This document shows positions 14,209-20,590 of a stretch of DNA of 34,464 nt, in pieces. The notes below the pieces were generated by a model, which was not told where the DNA came from, did not search any database, and worked only from the letters and a program-made list of their open reading frames with translations. Each line of letters opens with the position of its first letter. Positions within the stretch are counted from its first letter, which is position 1. Origin of the DNA: a virus; IMG/VR virus record IMGVR_UViG_3300035661_000205, positions 1 to 34,464 of that record, one strand, 5' to 3'. The position numbers were made by a program, and so were the translations under genes.

Positions 14209-15280
14209 TGACGAGAACCTTCCCTTCTGTCTCGAATGACTCTTTGAATGCGGAAACATTCTTTCCCATGTAAATGATTGCCTGGCCCTGCAATGGAGCA
14301 CCGGGATTGCCATCCGGGTCGAGAAACCTGATACGGGATTTTGGAAAACAAACAGCGGATGCCGCTGATAACATGCGCTGGAACCACTGCGTTTCCGTCG
14401 CGTTGTTAACCAGGATGCAAGCCTGATCTATCTCTCCTGATTCGTACTTGATCGAAACCGCCTCCGCAAAGTCGGTGATGAGTGGTTGCGCATAAGGGGG
14501 ATTCATCCAAACACATCCGCGCCACTTCTGCTTCCTGCCGTCTTCTTCTGCCGTATAAATCAATTCGGCTTTTACTGTGCGGTTTGCGATTTCTGATGTT
14601 GCGGGATCGGTATCAATTCCGCCCATGACTGCGCGCGCCATATCAATATGGCGTTGTGGTGTGTACCATTCGTTGTTGCCAGAATTGTTGGCAACATGGG
14701 CGCGTACAACCTCCTTTGCGACTGCCTTCATTTCTTCGACTGGAGCAGCTTCGACTATTTCCCTTTCTTCGTTTGGTAGGCCGACTACCTGGGCTGCAAG
14801 ATGCGCAGATATGTCGCCAGACTTCATTGCTGCGAATATCTCTGGCGATTCTTCTTTGACTTTCTCCGCTGTAGTAACAGACCTTGTTGATACGTTAAGC
14901 AGGGTAGCGGCTTCGGATTGCGAGAGAGGAGAAATATCGGTCGGCAAATTTGCCGACCGATACAGAGCACCACCAAGCGGCATATTCGCCAACTCAGCGG
15001 CAATGGCACTCCGTTGTGTGGCGTCCAGGTGGCGACGTTTAAGGTTCATCGACACAACAAAACCACGCGGGTCTGATCCGCTATACTCGCTGAAAACTGG
15101 CGTTACGCTCGTTTCCTGGCAGGCGAAGTACCGATGCCTGCCATCCAGCACTTTTCCTTCGTAGAGCCAAATAGGCTCAAGCAAACCGTTGGTTTTTATG
15201 TCTGTCTTGAGCGCCGCGAATTCTTCGCCTGGCATACGTGGGAATATGTCGGCTAATTCGTGTATTTGATAGTGGGTCAC
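14201..15280 (-). CDS. ParB-like domain fused to phage Dam-type N6-adenine methyltransferase
   Basis: 359 residues, GTG start at 15280 (AGGA upstream, GTGA overlap with the regulator stop). The N-terminal ParB-like part has VLDGRHRYFA (44-53). A helix-turn-helix LSQSEAATLLNVSTRSVTTA spans 119-138. The C-terminal part has NEWYTPQRHID (203-213), TDPATS (224-229), WMNPPYAQP (258-266) and RIRFL near the end, which is the phage DNA N6-adenine-methyltransferase family (NPPY motif IV). It is a second ParB-methyltransferase of different architecture from that at 4605. It could mark origin DNA or block host restriction. Confidence 0.87.
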   Translation of the reverse strand: MTHYQIHELADIFPRMPGEEFAALKTDIKTNGLLEPIWLYEGKVLDGRHRYFACQETSVTPVFSEYSGSDPRGFVVSMNLKRRHLDATQRSAIAAELANMPLGGALYRSANLPTDISPLSQSEAATLLNVSTRSVTTAEKVKEESPEIFAAMKSGDISAHLAAQVVGLPNEEREIVEAAPVEEMKAVAKEVVRAHVANNSGNNEWYTPQRHIDMARAVMGGIDTDPATSEIANRTVKAELIYTAEEDGRKQKWRGCVWMNPPYAQPLITDFAEAVSIKYESGEIDQACILVNNATETQWFQRMLSAASAVCFPKSRIRFLDPDGNPGAPLQGQAIIYMGKNVSAFKESFETEGKVLVNG

Positions 15281-15471
15281 TTGGATTTCCTGGCCTTCGA
15301 TAGGAAGATTTTTGGGAAATCTAGCTTAATACGGGCTGGAATGCCGCGCCTTTTCCAGTTGTTAACTCTCTGAGTGCCAATTTCCTTTGGGAAACCAAGC
15401 ATGCGAGATACCTTTGTTGATCCGCCAAGGCGATCAATTGTTTCTGCGTCTTTTCTAATTTGTTCGTCCAT
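15277..15471 (-). CDS. Cro-like/YdaS-like regulator, predicted leaderless mRNA
   Basis: 64 residues from ATG 15471 (MDEQIRKDAETIDRLGG). The helix-turn-helix is plain: IDRLGGSTKVSRMLGFPKEIGTQ in two parts, then QRVNNWKRRGIPARIKL, close to Cro/YdaS single-domain regulators. The promoter -10 ends eight bases before the ATG, so transcription should begin at or one base before it and no Shine-Dalgarno is possible. It is the first gene of the leftward replication operon. It may repress its own and the divergent promoter. No separate cI gene was found. Confidence 0.82.
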   Translation of the reverse strand: MDEQIRKDAETIDRLGGSTKVSRMLGFPKEIGTQRVNNWKRRGIPARIKLDFPKIFLSKARKSK

Positions 15472-15478
15472 GCGTAGA

Positions 15479-15507
15479 ATAATAAACGCCGTGTTTGTGA
15501 AAGTCAA
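15479..15507 (-). promoter_or_regulatory. Leftward early promoter
   Basis: On the reverse strand TTGACT (15507-15502), a 17-bp spacer and TATTAT (15484-15479) make a strong sigma70 promoter. The expected start is 15471-15472, at the ATG of the regulator. Confidence 0.8.
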
Positions 15508-15536
15508 TATTGTTTTTTCAATGCTGGGTATTGACT
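15502..15536. promoter_or_regulatory. Shared operator candidate between divergent promoters
   Basis: AGTCAATA (15502-15509) and TATTGACT (15529-15536) form a perfect 8-bp inverted repeat. Each arm contains one of the two -35 boxes. CAATATTG (15505-15512) is itself palindromic. A dimeric regulator binding here could block both promoters. Confidence 0.55.
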
Positions 15537-15559
15537 CGAATATGAACGTGGTGTTTAAT
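15531..15559 (+). promoter_or_regulatory. Rightward early promoter
   Basis: TTGACT (15531-15536), 17-bp spacer, TTTAAT (15554-15559). The expected start is near 15566, giving a leader of about 290 nt before the pentapeptide gene start at 15857. Confidence 0.7.
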
Positions 15560-15614
15560 GTCTCCCATGCCGCAAACAAAGCGGCTGCCGAACAAAGCGC
15601 ACTACCGGAAATTA

Positions 15615-15710
15615 GCCAGATTATCGGCAACAGCCCACGGGTAGCCAGTCCGCCAGGCGACAAAGCGCGAAAGGTTGCAAGGGTAACGGCTCTCCTTATG
15701 AGTCGTGACG
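15615..15710 (+). ncRNA. C4-like antisense regulatory RNA in the rightward leader
   Basis: The gene-free stretch 15472-15856 holds no convincing ORF. Within it, GCAAC (15627-15631) can pair with GTTGC (15674-15678), enclosing the small stems CCC/GGG near 15634-15641 and a CGCC/GGCG stem near 15650-15659. TCTCCTTAT (15691-15699) is perfectly complementary to ATAAGGAGA (15843-15851), which contains the ribosome site of the downstream gene. C4 RNA of phage P1 and CI RNA of P4 act from the same leader position by base pairing to a downstream ribosome-site region. I also recall this sequence type recurring in phage immunity leaders. The family call is from memory and structure, not a search. Confidence 0.55.
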
Positions 15711-15846
15711 ATGCCGGAGAGACGGGGAATAAATCGGATTGTGTGGATTCCGCCCAGCACCCCGCGAGACGGGCAGATGCGGGTAAAAAAGCACCGCAAC
15801 GATAGCGAAATATCGTGACAGCCCGGAGAGACGGGCGCCGGAATAA
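15703..15846 (+). repeat. Imperfect direct repeat and tandem hairpins in the leader
   Basis: Two similar blocks, 15703-15732 and 15813-15846, share TCGTGAC, CCGGAGAGACGGG or its variant, and AATAA. A third related hairpin, CCCG-CGAGA-CGGG, lies near 15761-15775. Other hairpins are TGCGG/CCGCA (15779-15798), ACGATA-GCGAAA-TATCGT (15800-15817) and GCCCG-GAGAGA-CGGGC (15821-15836). The last two stand immediately before the ribosome site at 15845-15850. Confidence 0.65.
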
Positions 15847-15856
15847 GGAGAATAAA

Positions 15857-16525
15857 TTGAGGATAGAAATCAAAGACAGGTTCTATGGAAGAATTCTGTT
15901 CGCGCATGATCAAGAAAACAACAGCATCCAAGCAACGCTTGAAGCTGGAGTTAGAGCTGGGGCCGACTTTTTCGGTGCGGATTTGACGAATGCTTGGTTG
16001 TACCGCGCGGAGTTATCAGGTGCGAGATTGCCGTATGCGTTATTGTCTGGCTCTGACATATCGTGGGCTAACTTAATCGGTGTTAACCTGTCGGGTTCTG
16101 ACCTGTCAGAGGCTGACATATCAGGGACTGACCTGACAGGAGCTGATTTATCCATGACAAAACTCATCAATACGAACATGAAAAGGGCGATATTGGATGG
16201 TGCGTGCTTGGAAAAGGCGAACGCGGAAAGGGCGAACTTTGATTGGGCGGAGTTAAATGGGGCGAACTTTCACTTGGCGAACATGGATGGAGCGAATTAC
16301 GGCAAGGACATTGAAATAGGGAATAATCCGATAATAATTCATGGACTTACATGGCCTGTTTATGTGTTCAAGACGCACATAAGGATCGGCCGCCAGATTC
16401 ATACAAAGCAGGAATGGCTTAATTTCAGCGATGCGGATATTGCAAAAATGGAATCACACGCATCAGAGTTCTGGGCCAAGTGGAAGAAGCACATCCTTTG
16501 GATGGCTTTCGACGGAAACGAATAA
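15857..16525 (+). CDS. Pentapeptide-repeat protein
   Basis: 222 residues from a TTG at 15857, chosen because AAGGAG lies 6 nt upstream; a longer reading from 15815 has no ribosome site. Residues 1-30 (RIEIKDRFYGRILFAHD) are a conserved phage cap region. Residues 36-149 are about 22 pentapeptide repeats of the A(D/N)LxG type, which fold as a right-handed beta-helix. The C-terminus has HGLTWPVYVFKTHIRIG and EWLNFSDADIAKM. Some pentapeptide proteins (MfpA, Qnr) mimic DNA and bind gyrase, but nothing here proves that activity. It is the first gene after a C4-like leader, where P1 and P4 encode antirepressor or division-inhibitor genes. Confidence 0.9.
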   Translation: MRIEIKDRFYGRILFAHDQENNSIQATLEAGVRAGADFFGADLTNAWLYRAELSGARLPYALLSGSDISWANLIGVNLSGSDLSEADISGTDLTGADLSMTKLINTNMKRAILDGACLEKANAERANFDWAELNGANFHLANMDGANYGKDIEIGNNPIIIHGLTWPVYVFKTHIRIGRQIHTKQEWLNFSDADIAKMESHASEFWAKWKKHILWMAFDGNE

Positions 16526-16560
16526 ACCCCAATGCCGGATAAGTGGGTTAAAACCCGGCA

Positions 16561-16600
16561 GCCGGTGGATTGGTTCTACTCCTCTTTCAAGGCCACCGGC
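16561..16600 (+). promoter_or_regulatory. Leader hairpin before the zinc-ribbon gene
   Basis: GCCGGTGG (16561-16568) and CCACCGGC (16593-16600) are a perfect 8-bp inverted repeat with a 24-nt loop, ending 7 nt before the AAGGAG ribosome site of the next gene. A second pairing, GCCGG with CCGGC, flanks GGGTT/AACCC just upstream (16534-16559). It may regulate translation or protect processed mRNA ends. Confidence 0.45.
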
Positions 16601-16618
16601 AACTACAAGGAGAAGAAG

Positions 16619-16825
16619 GTGAAACCGGAAACAAACAAGTTGCGTTCCTGCCCGAACTGCGGGAACACGATAAAGCGTAACGCTGGCGAGAGTTGGCCTC
16701 ATTATGCCCTAAAAACCGCGTGCTCGATAAAGTGCGCGGCACTTATCCGCCACGCTAAGGAGCGTGACGCCGAGAACGCAGGGCGCGCATTGGAAATGGC
16801 GCTTAGAAATTGGAGAGTCGCATGA
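16619..16825 (+). CDS. Small zinc-ribbon protein
   Basis: 68 residues from GTG 16619, with AAGGAG 6 nt upstream (16607-16612). An in-frame ATG at 16532 would add 29 residues but has no ribosome site and would cover the leader hairpins, so the GTG is preferred. The domain is LRSCPNCGNTIKR followed by TACSIKCAALIRHAKERD, a CxxC...CxxxC zinc site with a basic helix. It probably binds nucleic acid; function unknown. It overlaps the next start as ATGA (16822-16825). Confidence 0.68.
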   Translation: MKPETNKLRSCPNCGNTIKRNAGESWPHYALKTACSIKCAALIRHAKERDAENAGRALEMALRNWRVA

Positions 16826-17055
16826 AAAATTGGAACGATTGGTTGCTAGGCGCTGTTGTGGTGGCGCTGATCTGCTCGGCGCTTGAGATTGTCTCCTTGG
16901 TAGACAAATACGCATCTACCGCTGACTCCGCGGCTCGCGCAGTACACCGCGCAGATGTTGCCGAGCAGGCGCTTGTGGCCTGCCTGAACAAGCGCCCAAT
17001 CGTGGGCGACGATAGAACGGTAACGTTCTGTGAACCGATCACAAGCAATCTGTGA
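16822..17055 (+). CDS. Single-pass membrane miniprotein
   Basis: 77 residues from ATG 16822 (GGAGAG upstream). Residues 7-29 (WLLGAVVVALICSALEIVSLV) are a transmembrane helix. The rest (ASTADSAARAVHRADVAEQ) is a helical, alanine-rich segment followed by CLNKRPIVGDDRTVTFCE with two cysteines that could form a periplasmic disulfide. It is an early-operon gene, so superinfection exclusion or host-membrane modification is possible, but no motif identifies it. Confidence 0.68.
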   Translation: MKNWNDWLLGAVVVALICSALEIVSLVDKYASTADSAARAVHRADVAEQALVACLNKRPIVGDDRTVTFCEPITSNL

Positions 17056-17149
17056 GGCGAAATAATGGACGATCAAGAAGATCATGAGCGCGATGATAGC
17101 GCACTGGAATGGTGGGAACAGGTTGGAAAACATCAGATTGGAGAATGGG

Positions 17150-17743
17150 ATGAACAAATCGGAAAGCATCAAGGAGTTGGCTTCGGCCCTGAGCAAGGCG
17201 CAGGCCATGATAGAGGGCGCGATCAAGGACAAGACGAATCCGGCATTTCGTTCGAAATACGCCGATCTTGGCGCATGTTGGGACGCCTGCCGTGATCCGC
17301 TCACAAAGCACGGCTTGAGCGTGATGCAGTTGCCAATGATTGGCGATGGCTCGGTGCGTCTCGAAACCATACTGATGCACAGCAGCGGAGAATTCATCAG
17401 TTCAGAAATGCAAATTCCTGTATCCAAGCATGATGCCCAGGGATACGGATCGGCGCTAACCTACGCAAGGCGCTATGCGCTATGCGCCTTTGTGGGAATC
17501 GCGCCGGAGGACGATGACGGTAATGGAGCAAGCGCAAAGGCCCCTACCAAACAGGCTAATCCTGAAAACGAGCGAGCAGCGCTTGTAAAGAAACTCAACG
17601 CAGCATCTCGGCGTGGTTCTGTCTCGCTACGGGACGCATGGGAAGCGCTAACTCCAGCGCAACGGCACGAAATGGCAGACATGAAAGATGATCTGAAATC
17701 CGCTGCTGCCATGCAAGATGAAGCAATCGCAACACAGGCATAA
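17150..17743 (+). CDS. ERF family single-strand annealing recombinase
   Basis: 197 residues from ATG 17150 (MNKSESIKELASALSKAQ), with GGAG about 6-7 nt upstream; earlier in-frame ATGs add a poorly conserved head. ERF hallmarks are NPAFRSKYADLGACWDACRD (30-49) and the core QGYGSALTYARRYALCAFVGIA (97-118 in pieces) followed by EDDDGNGA. The C-terminal third is helical and charged. ERF anneals complementary single strands during genome circularisation and recombination. Its presence without a visible exonuclease fits P22-type systems. Confidence 0.92.
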   Translation: MNKSESIKELASALSKAQAMIEGAIKDKTNPAFRSKYADLGACWDACRDPLTKHGLSVMQLPMIGDGSVRLETILMHSSGEFISSEMQIPVSKHDAQGYGSALTYARRYALCAFVGIAPEDDDGNGASAKAPTKQANPENERAALVKKLNAASRRGSVSLRDAWEALTPAQRHEMADMKDDLKSAAAMQDEAIATQA

Positions 17744-17759
17744 AAAAGGATATTGCATC

Positions 17760-18263
17760 ATGAGCATCACTCTGTACGACATAGCAGACAAATACACGCA
17801 GGCATTCTACGCGCTGGCCGATTCCAATCTCGACAACGAAACAATTAACGATACGCTGGAAGGACTCGAAGGAGAGTTGGTAGAGAAGGGTAAAGCCGTC
17901 ACCGCTTTCTATCTCAACTTGGATGCAGAAATTGAGGCTATGAAATCGGCAGAAAAGCGCATTTCCGACAGGCGCAAAGCAATTGAGAACAAGCGCGACA
18001 GGCTAAAGGAATACCTGAAACAGAACATGGCGCGTTGCGGAATTAGCGAGATAAAGGCAAACGATGGATCGTTTGTTGCGAGGCTGTATATCGGGCGCGA
18101 TGAGTCTGTTGTGATTGACGACGAATCGGCGATCCCGATGGATTACAAGCGAGAAACAGTTATTTGCCAACCAGAAAAAGTGCTCATCAAGGAGGCGATA
18201 AAGGAAGGTTTTGCGGTGCCTGGTGCGCATATCGAGAAGAAAGACAGGCTGGAGATCAGATGA
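17760..18263 (+). CDS. Siphovirus Gp157 family protein
   Basis: 167 residues from ATG 17760 (MSITLYDIADKYTQAFYAL), with AAGGAT upstream. The N-terminal half is helical with LEGLEGELVEKGKAVTAFYLN and a strong coiled coil (AEIEAMKSAEKRISDRRKAIENKRDR in pieces, about residues 60-90). The C-terminal half has the Gp157 beta segment (SVVIDDESAIPMDYKRE) and the end KEGFAVPGAHIEKKDRLEIR. The family is linked to recombination gene sets and phage resistance phenotypes in streptococcal phages; biochemistry is unclear. It stands beside ERF as usual. Confidence 0.88.
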   Translation: MSITLYDIADKYTQAFYALADSNLDNETINDTLEGLEGELVEKGKAVTAFYLNLDAEIEAMKSAEKRISDRRKAIENKRDRLKEYLKQNMARCGISEIKANDGSFVARLYIGRDESVVIDDESAIPMDYKRETVICQPEKVLIKEAIKEGFAVPGAHIEKKDRLEIR

Positions 18264-18499
18264 GCCACTACACAGGTGCGCAACCAGGCGAGGTTTTCGT
18301 CGGAAACACGCATACGAAAAATGGAGTGCCGCAATATTTGCGCGGCTTAACAACGGCGCGGATTGGAGGTCGGGCGCTTGACATCGAAGGCAAGAAGATA
18401 GATCAGGAGCACATGCGTCCTTTGTTCGTAGGACGCGCCGAGGTTGACGAATACAACCGGATAATGACGCGACGGACGTTTCCAAGACAGTTATGGTGA
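18260..18499 (+). CDS. Unknown early phage protein
   Basis: 79 residues from ATG 18260 (MSHYTGAQPGEVFVGN), overlapping the Gp157 stop as ATGA with GGAG 6 nt upstream. Recognisable phrases are VPQYLRGLTTARIGGRALDI and RPLFVGRAEVDEYNRIM, giving a compact mixed alpha/beta protein with a C-terminal RTFPRQLW. No catalytic motif is seen. Coupling to Gp157 suggests a role in the recombination set. Confidence 0.7.
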   Translation: MSHYTGAQPGEVFVGNTHTKNGVPQYLRGLTTARIGGRALDIEGKKIDQEHMRPLFVGRAEVDEYNRIMTRRTFPRQLW

Positions 18500-18512
18500 T
18501 GAGGAGAAAAAA

Positions 18513-18929
18513 ATGAGCGAATGCAAATGCAACCTGCGTGAAAAACTGGTTGGCGATGGGTGTGAAGTCTGCAATCCCACCAAAGCCTTGGAGTATGCCA
18601 AAGACACGATTGCTGAACTTGAGTCTCGCTTACGCGAGATTGAAACATGGACACCAGTCACCGACAGATTGCCAGAAAGCGGGAAGCCTGTGCTGGTAGC
18701 ATGTGGTAAGAAAGTGCTGCGTGCCGTCTACGCAGCAAAGCATGCACTCGACGATGAAAACTGGAAATGGTGGACGGATGGCGATGGCAGCGACTACGAC
18801 GAAACAACCGACAAGACGTACTGGCCTGAAGGCTGGTATGAGTGGAACGAATACGAAGAATGCCACTGGGGGCTAGATACTGCCCCTACTCACTGGATGC
18901 CGTTGCCGGAGTGTCCTCAAGGAGAATGA
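18513..18929 (+). CDS. DUF551-containing phage protein
   Basis: 138 residues from ATG 18513 with GAGGAG upstream. An N-terminal cysteine cluster (CKCNLREK...GCEVCNP) is followed by a short coiled coil (IAELESRLREIE, 33-44). The DUF551 domain then runs from ETWTPVTDRLPESGKPVLVA to APTHWMPLPECP. DUF551 proteins are common accessory genes of lambdoid phages with no established activity. The Trp-rich acidic middle (WKWWTDGDGSDYDE) is typical. Confidence 0.85.
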   Translation: MSECKCNLREKLVGDGCEVCNPTKALEYAKDTIAELESRLREIETWTPVTDRLPESGKPVLVACGKKVLRAVYAAKHALDDENWKWWTDGDGSDYDETTDKTYWPEGWYEWNEYEECHWGLDTAPTHWMPLPECPQGE

Positions 18930-18930
18930 A

Positions 18931-19188
18931 ATGAACAGACGGGGCATCTTTGTGGTAAGTCGAGAACTTATAGAAAATTACCCAGAAACAGTAAGATCAA
19001 TTATGGGGCGATGCATCATTCTTCAGTGTGAAACGATGTACCAAACAGACGCAATTGAATACATAGCCATTTCACCGGACTTCGATGAGGTTCCGGCAGG
19101 AGTGACTGCCCCTAGATATTCAGTTGAGATCAGCGGAAATGTAGATCACATTGAGTTTAGGCGTATTGACAGGCAGAAAGGAGAATGA
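18931..19188 (+). CDS. Unknown small phage protein
   Basis: 85 residues from ATG 18931, with AAGGAG 5-6 nt upstream located in the last codons of the DUF551 gene. The sequence (FVVSRELIENYPETVRSIMG...YIAISPDFDEVPAG...YSVEISGNVDHIEFRRI) suggests a small alpha/beta fold. It lacks cysteine clusters or membrane helices. It is an accessory gene in the rightward early operon. Confidence 0.68.
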   Translation: MNRRGIFVVSRELIENYPETVRSIMGRCIILQCETMYQTDAIEYIAISPDFDEVPAGVTAPRYSVEISGNVDHIEFRRIDRQKGE

Positions 19189-19189
19189 A

Positions 19190-19501
19190 ATGGACATACA
19201 ACGACTGCGTAACCTTACAACGGGGTTTTTACACACCAAGATGGAATACGTTTATGAGGATATTGCGTTAATAACTGGCGAGGGCGGAGTGATGACGCAC
19301 CAACTGCCGACTGCCGTCCGAGCAATTCAACCATACTTGCGCGAAAAGATTACGGACGCGAGATTTTGGGATGGTAAAAACGATCCAACGCACACCGGAG
19401 ATATAGACGTTCCGACGATGGATGAGGCGGAACAAGAGGCGATGTGGAAGAGATACGCAGAAGAACAGGAGACAATGCGGAAAAGATACACAGGAGAATA
19501 A
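19190..19501 (+). CDS. Unknown small phage protein with C-terminal RY repeats
   Basis: 103 residues from ATG 19190 (MDIQRLRNLTTGFLHTKM), with AAAGGAG 6 nt upstream. The middle contains LITGEGGVMTHQLPTAVRAIQPYL. The C-terminus carries a short duplication, EAMWKRYAEEQ and ETMRKRYTGE, suggesting internal repeat growth in a charged helix. Function unknown; spacing to the next gene is one base. Confidence 0.65.
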   Translation: MDIQRLRNLTTGFLHTKMEYVYEDIALITGEGGVMTHQLPTAVRAIQPYLREKITDARFWDGKNDPTHTGDIDVPTMDEAEQEAMWKRYAEEQETMRKRYTGE

Positions 19502-19502
19502 A

Positions 19503-19598
19503 ATGGACTTCCTGTTAGCACTGCTTTTCTGGTTTCTGGTGTCTATTCCAGTCGCCCTGTTTCTTGGCTGTTTCATCAGCACCGGAATGCGCGATTAG
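19503..19598 (+). CDS. 31-residue membrane peptide ending the rightward operon
   Basis: Reads MDFLLALLFWFLVSIPVALFL-GCFISTGMRD, with an AGGAG ribosome site 6-7 nt upstream. Residues 3-25 are one strongly hydrophobic helix with a positive C-terminal end. Its stop (19596-19598) overlaps the stop of the leftward gene at 19595. Such single-helix peptides may act in membrane exclusion or lysis timing; no function can be assigned. Confidence 0.62.
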   Translation: MDFLLALLFWFLVSIPVALFLGCFISTGMRD

Positions 19599-19921
19599 TA
19601 ATAGACGTACTTATCCAAGGCCACTGTTTCAGTCAGCCCTTGCGCGTCCGTCATTATTACCTCGTAATAATATGTGCCATCAGCCTGTGTTGCCTGAGTC
19701 TGCGTTGGGGAGAATGCGACTTGGCCGTTTGTTGCGGGTGATACGATTGTACCCGTCAGCGAATACAATAAATTAGCACCGAGCGAGTCAGGCGCTTTAT
19801 CGGTGGTGACGTTCATCACGAAGCTGCATCCGGTAATGTCGATCGGCAAGTTTGTGGACGAACTGATAATTGTCAGCAAGTCCTTGTGGGTGTTTCCCCG
19901 GCGGCGTTGGATAATAGACAT
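19595..19921 (-). CDS. BppU-like baseplate/fibre accessory protein
   Basis: 108 residues from ATG 19921 (MSIIQRRRGNTHKDLL), with AGGAT upstream. The body, including PIDITGCSFVMNVTTDKAP, LLYSLTGTIV and DGTYYYEVIMTDAQG, resembles the N-terminal domain of BppU/DUF2479 receptor-binding proteins, an immunoglobulin-like beta sandwich that links fibres to the virion. It is the last gene of the late operon, which then meets the rightward early operon head-on. Confidence 0.68.
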   Translation of the reverse strand: MSIIQRRRGNTHKDLLTIISSSTNLPIDITGCSFVMNVTTDKAPDSLGANLLYSLTGTIVSPATNGQVAFSPTQTQATQADGTYYYEVIMTDAQGLTETVALDKYVYY

Positions 19922-19929
19922 GATTGATC

Positions 19930-20205
19930 CTAAATAAATGCGCACGAAATGGCGGTAGATTGTGCATCAGGCACATAAACAGCGATAGCGCCGTCACTGG
20001 AATAAATGGTGGATATCGAGGTATCGTTGGCTACGGCTACTATCGGATCAGTATTTACCACAGCAGAGACGGATATGTCATTGATCGTCCCAATAGCGTC
20101 GTGAACCAGAATGCTTCCGCCACCAAGTCTCGGGTGAGTGAGTAAATCCCAAGCCGTGCCAGTGTTCAGGCTGGACGCTGCCAGCAGATTAGTCCACGCG
20201 CTCAT
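19930..20205 (-). CDS. Small virion-associated protein
   Basis: 91 residues from ATG 20205 (MSAWTNLLAASSLNTG), overlapping the upstream stop as ATGA. It is rich in Ser, Thr, Ala and Val (VSAVVNTDPIVAVANDTSIST), without charged helices, like small beta-structured fibre or baseplate components. It is surrounded by similar late proteins. No family is recognised. Confidence 0.6.
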   Translation of the reverse strand: MSAWTNLLAASSLNTGTAWDLLTHPRLGGGSILVHDAIGTINDISVSAVVNTDPIVAVANDTSISTIYSSDGAIAVYVPDAQSTAISCAFI

Positions 20206-20582
20206 TGTGTGTACGCCCACACCGCTGTGGCAATGTCCGCAGGCGTTGCTCCACCAGCACCAATACTGGTCACTGCGTATGCAGCAGATTGAGTGCGCTC
20301 AATATACGCACCAGGGACAGGATTGATCGTGCAGTCCAGGTTTCCACCACGTATAACCCAATTCCCGGCTTGAAATTGAAGCGTCCATCCATTGATAAAA
20401 GCAACAGCTGGGAATACCGCCCCGCCCCCCAAGCTGACTGCTTTATACGTATGGATTGGAGGGTAGATTATGGCGTCTGCACCGTCCTCAATATCGCGTA
20501 ACGCGAGGTGAAACGCCACCATATCCGTAATGGAGGCGTCCGAATGTACTATCCGGTTCGCAAAGTCTACCGTGAGAGACAT
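20202..20582 (-). CDS. Tail/fibre-associated protein
   Basis: 126 residues from ATG 20582. The pattern WTLQFQAGNWVIRGGNLDCTI followed by PVPGAYIERTQSAAYAVTSIG is a recurrent domain of siphovirus tail-fibre region proteins, apparently a beta-rich structural unit ending in a variable linker that leads to ATPADIATAVWAYTQ. That last phrase also occurs at domain borders in phage tail proteins. It is a late gene between larger fibre proteins. Confidence 0.66.
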   Translation of the reverse strand: MSLTVDFANRIVHSDASITDMVAFHLALRDIEDGADAIIYPPIHTYKAVSLGGGAVFPAVAFINGWTLQFQAGNWVIRGGNLDCTINPVPGAYIERTQSAAYAVTSIGAGGATPADIATAVWAYTQ

Positions 20583-20590
20583 TTTATGCC

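Noticed and set aside
15374-15805. Rightward 143-codon reading across the regulator promoter and leader
   Set aside because: It starts inside the Cro-like gene on the other strand, has no ribosome site, crosses both promoters and matches text I associate with C4-type leaders, so it is better explained as non-coding.
15472-15873. Leftward extension of the Cro-like reading frame to 198 residues
   Set aside because: The added 134 residues cover the divergent promoters and structured leader and look unlike a protein domain. The promoter predicts initiation at 15471.
17065-17295. 76-codon rightward ORF before and inside the ERF gene
   Set aside because: It has a fair start context, but two thirds of it lies in another frame of the well-recognised ERF gene and its composition mirrors that gene. 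The 17056-17149 part could at most be a translated leader.
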